From Neostethus bicornis (Eukaryota > Chordata > Actinopteri > Atheriniformes > Phallostethidae), in NCBI GenBank assembly GCA_902685375.1, contig LR738555.1, positions 23,370,506-23,434,505 of the forward strand: a stretch of 64,000 nt of DNA, read 5' to 3'. Positions 11,726-21,800 of the stretch are shown here, one piece after another (the first letter of the stretch is position 1; every line of letters begins with the position of its first letter). The notes under the pieces were generated by a model, which had not been told where the DNA came from, did not search any database, and was given only the letters and a program-made list of their open reading frames with translations. The position numbers and the translations under genes were made by a program.

Positions 11726-12225
11726 AAGAGTTTCTCTGTCTCAATGTAGATTTTTTTTTTGTAACAGAAGAACTGACAGGTTCCTTCCTCGCTAAAAGAA
11801 AAGAAGCTGCCAGTATGCGTGCTCCCCCCTGAATGGAAGCAGAGTACATACCTGCCTCCCCTGCCGATTTTTCTATGTGCTTTTTTGTGCGATTAGCAGC
11901 AATAGTTTTCTCACACACACATAAAATACATTAGATAGACTGCAGAAAGCTGTGGTGTTTCATAAATATTTCTGTAAAGTTCCTACTGGTGATTTGCTGA
12001 GGAACCAAAACTAGCATGCATCAAGCTACCCAGTTTGTATTGAATCATGCTGTCAGAAGGAAAGCACAGGTCGTCTCTGCATCCCTTGGAGTTTCTGACC
12101 TGGATTTGATCGGAAAAAAACCCCAAAATTGGCCATTCAATAAAATGGCAATAATGTGCAGCCATACTCCAAATGCATTTTAAACCATGCCAGTGGAAAA
12201 TATTATACTTTCTTTTTTCTTTTTC

Positions 12226-12990
12226 ACATGAGAGGAGGGAAGAGGTAGAGGAAACGCTGGAGAGATGGAGGTTTGCACTAGAAAGAAGAGGAATGAAGAT
12301 TAGTCAGAGTAAGACAGAGTACATGTGTGTGAATGAGAGGGATCCAAATGGAAAAGTGAGGTTACAGGGAGAAGAGATAAAGAAGGTGGAAGATTTTAAG
12401 TACTTGGGATCAACAGTCCAGAGCAATGGAGAGTGTGGAAAAGAGGTGAAGAAGCGTGTTCAAGCAGGCTGGAACGGGTGGAGAAAAGTATCAGGTGTGA
12501 TGTGTGACAGAAGAGTTTCAGCTAAAATGAAAGGAAAAGTGTACAAAACCGTGGTGAGACCCGCCATGCTGTTTGGTCTAGAGACAGTGCCACTGAGGAA
12601 AAGACAGGAAGCAGAGATGGAGGTAGCAGAGATGAAGATGCTGAGGATCTCTCTGGGAGTGACCAGGATGGACAGGATCAGAAATGAGTATATCAGAGGA
12701 ACAGCACATGTTAGAGGTTTTGGAGATAAAGTCCGAGAGGCCAGGCTGAGATGGTTTGGACATGTACAGAGAAGAGAGACCGAGTACATCGGCAGAAGGA
12801 TGCTGGCTTTGGAACCACCAGGAAAGAGGACTAGAGGAAGACCAAAGAGGAGGTTCATGGATACAGTGAAGGAAAACATGAAGATAGTTGGTGTGACCGA
12901 AGAGGATGCAGAGATAGGGTTAGATGGAAGAAACTGACTTGCTGTGGCGACCCCTGAAGGGAAATGCCGAAAGGAGAAGAAGATGGAATT
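12226..12990 (+). mobile_element. RTE-type LINE, 3' fragment
   Basis: The plus strand reads REEVEETLERWRFALERRGM, then SKTEYMCVNERDPNGKVRLQ and further C-terminal RTE sequence (SNGECGKEVKKRVQAGWNGW; MKMLRISLGVTRMDRIRNEY). It ends at the family 3' end, tgctgtggcgacccctgaag followed by GAAGAAG-type repeats. It is the same family as the near-complete copy at 19940-22965. The polymerase active site is absent, so this is a 5'-truncated dead copy. Confidence 0.9.
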
Positions 12991-13737
12991 GTATACAATT
13001 TTTTTTTTTTTTTTTTTAAATAAGAGTCGATCATTACAATGGACGAGGGTGTGTTTCAGCCGTTGGTTAAAACTTGTGGAATGATGAAGAGGGGGATAAC
13101 TTCTGTTCAGTGTTCTCTTGCTTAGTGAAGGAGCCCCACTGATTCATAGCCCCCGCCCGACCCCCGCTGTAAAGCACTTTTCAACATTCTGCCCTTTGCC
13201 TGCACTCAGAAACATTCTTCTGACTCCTTGTTGACAAAAAGTGCTTTAAAGAAAAGTGTTAATACATTCCTCTTTTTTTTCCTCCTGAATCTTTCATGTG
13301 AAGCCCATTGAGACAGAAATTCTGTGATTTTGGGCTATTCAAATAAAATTGAACTGAACAGATTCGTACAATGTGCAATGGTGTGTTTGTGCGCTTGCAC
13401 CTGTTACAAGCTGAAGGTAACAGTTGAATGATAAATGACGTCCAGCTTCTTTAAAACTGATTGAGAGGCATGCATTTAAAAAATATTACCATAGTCCAGC
13501 ACGGTCACAAATGTGCTCTCTACAAGGCATTTTCGAGCAGTAAATGGAAAACACTATTTGAAACGATAACAAAAGCCAAGTTTGGGTTTAAGCTTTTTTA
13601 AATGCTTGCATATTTCCAAAAGATAAATCTTTATCATGCTAAATTCCAAGATATTTATATGAATTAACAATCTCAAGTGATGCACCATTCAATGTGATGT
13701 CACATACAGCTAGAATTTTGCGGCTTTGTGCAAAAAC
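12991..13737. other. Intergenic, one short repeat
   Basis: No gene seen. A short piece of a common interspersed repeat (agcccattgagacagaaatt, plus strand about 13300-13355) is present; it also appears at 42736-43050 and 60977-61400. Confidence 0.5.
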
Positions 13738-13997
13738 CATCTGCATCATGTCAACTAATTCTCTACCTTTACCCGTCATTATCCCAACATTCAAAGTTCC
13801 CACCCTAAGTTCTAGACTTTTGGTGTTTCTCTTCTCTCTCTTCCGATGTATGCGTCTTCCTCCTCTTCTTCTTTCACCACCAGTGGTCCAATTTCCACCA
13901 GCAGCCTGTTGGTCAACAGTACCGATGGCGGTCGTTGTTAACCTGGACCACGACCGAACCGGTATGATATTTCTCAAACTGACTTGCATATTTGAAT
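13738..13997 (-). mobile_element. RTE-type LINE, 5' end fragment
   Basis: The minus strand carries the 5' leader (gttaacaacgaccgccatcg) and the start of the protein, with RVGTLNVGIMTGKGRELVDM, the first conserved motif of the apurinic-type endonuclease domain. It is homologous to 22680-22950. Only the extreme 5' end is present, so it arose by rearrangement or internal deletion rather than ordinary 5' truncation. Confidence 0.8.
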
Positions 13998-14087
13998 TTG
14001 GCATAGTTTTAAAAACTCAGTATGGAAAGGCGTATTTTACAGTCTTAAAAAACTTTCTTTCAAAATCTAACACTTTTGTTTTAACAG

Positions 14088-14308
14088 GAATTGTTTCCCC
14101 AATGGCTTTCCATATCACACTTCTGCAAATCCACCAACTCAAACTGATAAGAGGGCTGGACTTCACCAATGTCGGCAACAAAGGGGTTCTGGAAAAGATG
14201 GATTTCTCTGGCAAAAATATGAAGTTCAGGGAATTTAGCATTTCCAGTGTTCCAGCGGGAAACGGGATCACTGGGTTTTATGTTGCAGGAAACTACCTGT
14301 GTGTTTAG
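14088..14308 (+). other. Exon-like open frame of unknown origin
   Basis: A plausible acceptor (cacttttgttttaacag) is followed by an open frame of about 73 codons. It contains KGVLEKMDFSGKNMKFREFS and ends FYVAGNYLCV-stop. I do not recognise the family. It may be the last exon of an old gene or a piece of an unrecognised element; no partner exon was found. Confidence 0.2.
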
Positions 14309-14309
14309 T

Positions 14310-15665
14310 TTTTTTTGTACCCCTGTCTGGTGTTGTGACGAGCAGAACGATGATCTGTCGAGTATTGCACAGTTTTGCTCTGCGCCAACCCATGTGCCGA
14401 CCCTGGCAAGCTCTATTTGTTGATTGTAAATGTTTTACAATCAACAAAATGTCTGTACTCTCTGTTTTTCTTTTTGCTGGACTTGACAGGAGCTGAGGAT
14501 AGGGGTAGAGAGGTGAGAGCGTAGAAGAGAACAAGAAAAGGAATAGGGTTCAGAAGAAGAAGAGAGGGGTACAAAGCGAAGAGATAATTAATCTGTACTT
14601 ACAATATTCATCATTACAACCAACCTGCTGATTTATCTGGAAAAAATTACAAACAGGAGTTTAAACTAGAGATAAAGCTGACATACACAACAAAACCTTC
14701 TATAACAAATGATGTAGAACACAAACCCATGTTACTAAAGCTATAATATTATTGGTTAAAAGCAAGGAACATAGTGGACAGTAAATCGTGTGGTACAGTG
14801 TGTGAATATGAGGGACTGCCTGATTTGAAGTCCCTTTGCTTTGATGAAGGGTCTGCATGACGCCATAATGTTCATGACACATTCGCACTTCAACACTCCC
14901 TTTGAGGCTTTGGAGAGCTTCCGGCTCCTTGCACATCTCAAAGTTTGCACTACCTCCACGTGGTGTCCTGCACGTCCGTACTCTTTTCCAGTGATAATGA
15001 AAAAAAATCTAATTCTTTCTTCTTCTACTGCAGCTGGGCATTTATAGTAGTCGGTATTTCTTCAATGTGTCTGGTTATTGTACTCGCTGATTGTCTCACA
15101 GCAAAAGACATCTTTTTACTTGGGACAAACCTCCAACAGCGTTCATGCATTCTCTTTTCCAAACTCTCCATCAATGAAAGCTACGAGGTACAAACTTTTG
15201 TGACGTGAGTGGCTGCTGGTGGAAAAGCTCAGATGCAGTGTTTCAGAGCAATTTTTTTTTTCAATTTTAAAGCTGCATCTCATTTTTCAATTGCTTTTGT
15301 GGATGAATTAAATTCGTTTTAAGCCTTAAAAACAAAATCAAAACTTGAGTTGTATTTTAAGGTCATAATCACCAGTACAGGTTTAAAACTATTCATGCAA
15401 AACACTTTTTTTTCAAGTGCCAACACTATTAATTTAGTGTTGGCCTTTTTAAGTAGAATATTCATGGCAACACTTAACCATGGCAACCACTACCCTCTGA
15501 CACCACTCCATTAATGATGTCATAGAATAGAATGCCATCATTCCAGAGCATGTTTAAAGTACAGAGGAAAGAATTTTCCTTTGATAACTTTGCATTTACA
15601 AACAAATCTTGCAGTGTTTAAGTTTTAGGAAAACGTCACTGTTCTTAAAGACAGCCAAAGCAAGA
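14310..15665. other. Intergenic; one strong hairpin and the leader of the next gene
   Basis: No gene was recognised. It contains a 15-bp perfect hairpin at 14416-14448 and otherwise unremarkable sequence. The last 150 bases before 15666 should hold the promoter and 5' leader of the coiled-coil gene; a CRE-like TGATGTCA lies at about 15515-15522. Confidence 0.4.
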
Positions 15666-16469
15666 ATGGAGAGCAGATATCAACACACATCCACTCTTTC
15701 TAAAAAATCATTGGCAAACCAGCCGGGCAAATCTGCCAAGACAAACAACACTCTGAAAGCAGCAACAAACATGCCAGAGTTCGACAGTATGAACATAAGG
15801 AAAAAAATTAAGGATCTTAAAAGTTTTCTTGAAACACAATGTGCTGTTGGAAAACACCTCAACGGTCAGTTCGAAAAGCTGAGAAGCAAAGGTCACTTTT
15901 TAGCATTAGAGGAGGCGAGCGAACGGGGAGAACATACGCAAAAGAAGAAAGGTAAAATGTACTCCAGGTGTGGTTTTGAGAACTTAATGTGCAAACACTT
16001 GGGTTTGTTTCTGGATGGAGTAAATGTTGCTAACTATGTACACCCGATGCTGTCCGATCTGGAAAAGCTCACAAAAGACTTTGAAAGAGAAACAGCACAA
16101 CTGCAACAAATTATTGAAAGAAAGAATGAATATATTGAAGAATTACAAAGTAAATTACACGCCAGATATGAAAGAATAGCGGACAGTCAGAAAGATAAAG
16201 GTTTGGATAAAATGGATAAAACAAACTTTTGTAAGAAGATGCAAAAATGGGAACAGAAGGCAGAATCTCTTGAAATTAAACCTGCATTTTTGAAAAAAAT
16301 TAATTTGTTAAAAAAGGAAAAAACAATCATAAAGACGGATGACAAAAACAAAGAAACAACTGCAGCGTCTGACGAAGAGGAACATACAATTGTCATGAGA
16401 AAGAATCAAGTTAAAACTCGAATCCCTAAAGACGGGCAACAGATAAGGCAAAAAGAAGTGGACGATTAG
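15666..16469 (+). CDS. Single-exon lysine-rich coiled-coil protein, unrecognised
   Basis: The frame encodes 267 aa from an ATG in good context (A at -3, G at +4) to TAG at 16467-16469. Composition is Lys/Glu/Gln-rich. Residues about 40-75 and 125-200 look like amphipathic coiled coil (for example LSDLEKLTKDFERETAQLQQ and IIERKNEYIEELQSKLHARY), followed by a basic tail. There is no signal peptide or membrane segment. The same frame stays open after the TAG for 100 more codons (16470-16769, stop TGA 16770-16772). A poly(A) signal sits only 75 bases further on, so the original protein was probably about 368 aa. It may be an intronless germ-line or ciliary gene, or a retrocopy. The family is not recognised. 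Confidence 0.6.
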   Translation: MESRYQHTSTLSKKSLANQPGKSAKTNNTLKAATNMPEFDSMNIRKKIKDLKSFLETQCAVGKHLNGQFEKLRSKGHFLALEEASERGEHTQKKKGKMYSRCGFENLMCKHLGLFLDGVNVANYVHPMLSDLEKLTKDFERETAQLQQIIERKNEYIEELQSKLHARYERIADSQKDKGLDKMDKTNFCKKMQKWEQKAESLEIKPAFLKKINLLKKEKTIIKTDDKNKETTAASDEEEHTIVMRKNQVKTRIPKDGQQIRQKEVDD

Positions 16470-16772
16470 TCGACAACTATTGTAACAGAAATTCAGTTCA
16501 AACTTAATGCAAAAACAGGGAAAGTGAGGGATAGGATTCCCAGAAACAAAAACAGGGAGAAGGCGTCTATTCTTCAGCAGCCAGTTACAAAGGTTTCTAA
16601 AAACCCCAACGACAAAGTAAAAATGGATATTCAGAAAAGCATTGAGCAGCCCCAAAAGCAGATTTGGAAGATTGACAAAACAACTTATGGTTTCCCAAAA
16701 CCGCTGTTGAAGTATTTGCGTGGTGGAGAGATTTTGAGGCTTTTAAAGGTCAAAAGCTTCTCAAATCTCTGA
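16470..16772 (+). pseudogene. In-frame continuation of the coiled-coil gene after the TAG
   Basis: Same reading frame as the preceding CDS. It begins STTIVTEIQFKLNAKTGKVR, continues DRIPRNKNREK and ends LLKYLRGGEILRLLKVKSFS-NL. The style (basic, repeated TRIP/DRIP-like motifs on either side of the stop) matches the part before the stop. Either the TAG is a recent nonsense mutation, or it is read through or spliced around. The base context after the stop (TCG) is not a classic readthrough signal. Confidence 0.5.
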
Positions 16773-16846
16773 GCTTTAACAAGTTAATAATCTTGTTAGC
16801 CTCTTGACTCACCATTTTTGTTTCCTTTTTCATTCCCATTGCATTT

Positions 16847-16852
16847 AATAAA
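16847..16852 (+). terminator. Poly(A) signal AATAAA of the coiled-coil gene
   Basis: A canonical hexamer lies 75 bases after the second stop and 378 bases after the first. It is followed by a T-rich stretch (16883-16894). Confidence 0.55.
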
Positions 16853-16859
16853 ACAATTT

Positions 16860-17750
16860 AAACTTGAAATTTCTGAGACTTTTTTTTTTTTACGCCTGCT
16901 GTAATGAAATTTAAAATTCTTGTGTGCATGTGATACACTTCATTAAAAAAGGCTCAACTGTTGGATATCGCAATATCAAGTTGATATTTTTTACCTTTTT
17001 ATTGTTTAACAAGCTGCAGCAATCGTAAAATGATTGTAACTATCGAAAGCATTTAACAGGTTTAACTGTCAACTGAAAAGGTTATGATTGGAGCCCGATG
17101 TGGCTGGGTAAGGGCTGGTAAGGGAGTATAGTGGGATTATGAATGAGGGTGCTGGGGAGGGGTGAGGTATGGAGTGACAAAGGAGTTGAGCTGTGGGTGT
17201 GTCATGGTCTCTGGGCTGCTTGGACAAGCTGCCTGGACATGTTCTTGCTTGTGAGAGAGATTATAAACCCACCTTATGTGAAAATCATGATTGATGACCC
17301 TACAGGTCAAAGGTCAGGTCAAAAGGTAAAAAACTAACTCAATAACAATAAGGTCATTATTGAGTGCATGATGGATGATTTATGACCCTAGAGGCCAAAG
17401 GTCAAAATCTTTCTGTCAAAAATAGAGTATGATGGGCAATTAATAACCGTAGAGGTCATAGGTGACGAAACAATGTGTCAGAAATGAATTGACGATCAGA
17501 ACTTTCTGTCAAAAATAGTGTTTGTTGTTATTTAGACTAATTGTATGGCTGTATTTTCCTTTATAAAATATCTTTTGCGAAAGAAGAATCACCGACATAT
17601 TCCTAAGATGTCTAAATTCTGTAAATAGTCTGGCCACATTGAGATGATCCAAAGCTTGAAATGAGAGATCGTCTAAAATTATCAAATGTTTTTGATTGGG
17701 TGGAAATATATCAAAATTTTCAAAAGAAAGAGGAAGTCCTTTAACAAACT
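16860..17750. other. Intergenic with degenerate short repeats
   Basis: No gene seen. Between 17300 and 17520 a degenerate block recurs (tagaggtcaaaggtcaaaat-like, with tttctgtcaaaaatag twice), suggesting an old tandem repeat of roughly 80-90 bp. Confidence 0.45.
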
Positions 17751-17751
17751 T

Positions 17752-18537
17752 TCCGTTCCGTCATCTTCCGCTTGTTCCGGGGTCGGGTGGCTGGGGCAAC
17801 AGCCTCAAACGGGTAGCCCAGGCTTCTCTCACCCCGGCTGCATCCTCCAGCTCACCTGGAAGGATCCCAAGTCGTTCCCCGGCCAGCTGTGAGACATAGT
17901 CTCTCCAGTGGGTCCGGGGTCTGCCCCTTGGTCTCCTCCTGGAGGGACGTGCCCAAAACACCTCGCCCGCGAGGCGCTTGGGGGGCATCCTGACCAGATG
18001 CCCGAACCACCCCATCTGGCTCCTCTCGACCTGGAGGGGGAGCGGCTCGACACAAAGCTCCTTCCGGATGGCAGAGCTCCTCACCCGATCTCTAAGTGAG
18101 AGCCCAGCCACCCTGCGGAGGAAGCTCATTTCGGCCGTTTGTATTCGCAATCTCATTCTTTCGGTCACCACCTACAGCTGGTGACCATAGGTGAGTGTTG
18201 GAACGTAGATTGACTTGTAAATCGAGAGCTTTGCCATGACGGAGCGATGCAGCGTCCCAGTTATTGCTGATGCCGCACTGATCCGCCTGTCGATCTACGG
18301 CTCCATCCTTCCCCCACTCGTGAACAAGACCCCGAGATACTTAAACTCCTCCACTTGGGGCAGGACCCTGTCCCTGACCTGCAGGGGGCATTCAACCCTT
18401 TCCTGGGCGAGGACCATGGTCTTGGATTTGGAGGTGCTGATTCCCATCCCGGCCGCTTCACACTCGGCAGCAAATCGATCCAGTGAGATCTGGAGATCAC
18501 GGTCCAATGAAACCAACAGGACCACAACATCCACAAA
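17752..18537 (-). mobile_element. LINE fragment, family B (3' part)
   Basis: The minus strand reads the 3' half of the family B reverse transcriptase: ISLDRFAAECEAAGMGISTS, then EMSFLRRVAGLSLRDRVRSS, then PRGRPRTHWRDYVSQLAGER. It ends at the element 3' terminus next to gttccgtcatcttccgcttg. Frames are disrupted. It lies just downstream of the 3' end of c11orf54. Confidence 0.85.
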
Positions 18538-18878
18538 ATGTAACAGTGAATCGCTAATACCTGAAAGACTTTTCTTAAAAGGCAACGAGACATTATAAAC
18601 TACTTTAGAGTTGTTTTTTTAATTTATTTATTAATGTCACAATTTTTGAAGAAATCAATCAGATTCTAAATCAAGATGAAATATTATTAAAAAAATATTT
18701 AAACTGTTTCCAATATGATTCCCTTTTCCTTTTTTAATTGAACTATTTCTTTTTTTCTCATGAATACTGTGCTGCTGTAACACAAATTTTTCACGTGTTG
18801 GATTAATAAAGTACTTCTAATTCTGATTCAAGTTTTAAATCAAAGATGCTAAGGATGGCAAACAAATGATGAGACGTT

Positions 18879-21800
18879 TTATTTTCGTCCGATGTTGTGC
18901 GTCTCCTTTGGCCTGTCAATGCGATAAATATACTCTGCAGGAACAAAGTAGCCCAGGTACTCCACAATATCAGGAGTGGTGTCTGTATAATAGTGTCCCC
19001 CTTCTCCATGATGGCTGAAGCAGTGGGTGTGCTCCACTCGGAGGTCCAGGTCCTAAACGCACCACAAACAGCATGGATGCCTGATTTCTAATGAATAATT
19101 CATTTTTACACATCTCATCTAATAGAAATATGTTCTCTCTACTTACAGGATCTCTGGAAACAAGCACAGTCTGGCAGATGATTGGAGCGCTGATCTCAAA
19201 GTATTTCAGCCAGTTGCATACCTCCTCTTCGGTGTTGAGTGGACAGGCAGAAAATTCCCTTGGCTAATTTAACAAAACATAAATTAAATGTATGCCTACA
19301 CATTGTAGAGTGCTTTGCTTCACAAGTGGCACATACCATGACGTGGATTCTAGCCTTTCCATTCTGGATGATGAACGTGCCTCCCAAAGCGACGCTTTGC
19401 TCAGGGTAATGAGTTCCAAGAGTAGTTCTCAAGGCCGTCACCAGGCTGTTGTTTCCTATTCTCTTCTTGGCTCGTACCTCTATGACCTGGAAAGATGTTC
19501 CCAAAAGGGTGAAAGTAAAACTTCAGCTCCTGACCCTTATAGTGCCATGAAAAAGTATTTTCCTCATCCTGATTTCTGTGGTTTTTTTACATTTTTTTTT
19601 AACGTACTTTATTAATTCCTCATGGGGAAATTTCCATGCTGCATTGCACCGCACTAGACAGCCATGATGGCGTCAATGGTGGGAGTAACTGGGGTTTAGG
19701 TTACTTCTCCAGGGACACTTTGGTATGGGCTCAGTGGGAATCGAATCAGATTTTCCCAGTCCAAAGATGGACATTTTACCATTGAGGCAAGGCCTCCTCA
19801 ATCATACACAAAGGTCGTCAAAGGTCATCAGATCATCAAACCAATTTTTGTGTGACACAGAGACAAGTCAAGGAAATAGAAAATGCAGTTTCTAAATGAT
19901 AATTTTATTTATTGAGGGAGAAAAATTACAAACTTGTCTTCTTCTTCTTCTCCTTTCGGCATTTCCCTTCAGGGGTCGCCACAGCAAGTCAGTTTCTTCC
20001 ATCTAACCCTATCTTCTGCATCCTCTTCGGTCACACCAACTATCTTCATGTCTTCCTTCACTGTATCCATGAACCTCCTCTTTGGTCTTCCTCTAGCCTG
20101 GTGGTTCCAAAGCCAGCATTCTTCTGCCGATGTACTCGGTCTCTCTTCTCTGTACATGTCCAAACCATCTAGGTCTTGCCTCTCGAACTTTATCTCCAAA
20201 ACCTCTAACATGTGCTGTTCCTCTGATATACTCATTTCTGATCCTGTCCATCCTGGTCACTCCCAGAGAGATCCTCAGCATCTTCATCTCTACTACCTCC
20301 ATCTCTGCTTCTTGTCTTTTCCTCAGTGGCACTGTCTCTAGACCAAACAGCATGGCGGGTCTCACCACGGTTTTGTACACTTTTCCTTTCATTTTAGCTG
20401 AAACTCTTCTGTCACACATCACACCTGATACTTTTCTCCACCCGTTCCAGCCTGCTTGAACACGCTTCTTCACCTCTTTTCCACACTCTCCATTGCTCTG
20501 GACTGTTGATCCCAAGTACTTAAAATCTTCCACCTTCTTTATGTCTTCTGCCTGTGACCTCACTTTTCCATTTGGATCCCTCTCATTCACACACATGCAC
20601 TCTGTTTTACTCTGACTAATCTTCATTCCTCTTCTTTCTAGTGCAAACCTCCACCTCTCCAGCTTTTCCTCCACCTCTTCCCTCCTCTCACTACAGATCA
20701 CAATGTCATCTGCAAACATCATTGTCCATGGGGATTCCTGTCTGACCTCGTCTGTCAGCCTGTCCATCACCATAGCAAACAGCAAAGGACTCAGAGCAGA
20801 TCCCTGGTACAGTCCCACCCCCACACTGAACTTCTCTGTCTCACCAACAGCACACCTCACCACTGTCTTACAGCCCTCATACATGTCCTGCACCGCTCTA
20901 ACATACTTCTCCGTCACACCAGACTTCCTCATACAATACCATAGTTCTTCTCTAGGTACCCTGTCATACGCTTTCTCCAGATCTACAAAGACACAGTGCA
21001 GCTCCCTCTGACCTTCCCTGTACTTCTCTATCAGCATCCTCAAGGCAAATACTGCATCTGTAGTGCTCTTTTTAGGCATAAAACCATACTGCTGCTCACA
21101 AATTCTTACTTCAGACCTTAGCCTAGCTTCGACAACTTTTTCCCATAACTTCATCGTATGACTGATCAGTTTAATTCCTCTGTAGTTACCACAACTCTGC
21201 ACATCTCCCTTGTTCTTAAAAACAGGAACTAGCACACTTCTTCTCCATTCATCAGGCATCTTCTCACTTTCTAATATCCTGTTAAACAGCCCAGTCAGAA
21301 ACTCTACTGCCACCTCACTTAAGCATTTCCATACTTCTACAGGGATATCGTCAGGACCGAGAGCCTTCCCACTCTTCATTCTCTTCAGTGGTCTCTTTAT
21401 TTCTAACTTACTGATCCTAGCCACTTTCCGCTCCACTATGGTAACATCTTCTACTCTTTGTTCTCCTTCATTTTCTTCATTCATCAACTCTTCAAAGTAC
21501 TGTTTCCATCTTCCCATCACATTACTGGCATCTGTCAAGAGACATCCATTCCGGTCTTTAATCACCCTAACTTGCTGCACATCCTTCCCATCTTTGTCTC
21601 TCTGTCTTGCCAACCTGTATAGGTCCATCTCTCCCTCCTTGCTGTTCATACGCATAGGTCATCATAGGCTACTTGTTTTGCCTTTGCCACCTCTACTTTA
21701 ACCTTATGCTGTATCACCCTGTATTCGTGCCTACTCTCCTCCTCAGTGTCACACTTCTTCTTAGCCAGCCTCTTTCTTTTGATACAATCCTGCACCTCCT

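Noticed and set aside
12460..12879. Long minus-strand frame with membrane-like composition
   Set aside because: Antisense shadow of the RTE C-terminal frame; the same shadow recurs opposite every RTE copy.
21210..21701. 163-codon plus-strand frame
   Set aside because: Antisense shadow of the RTE reverse transcriptase.
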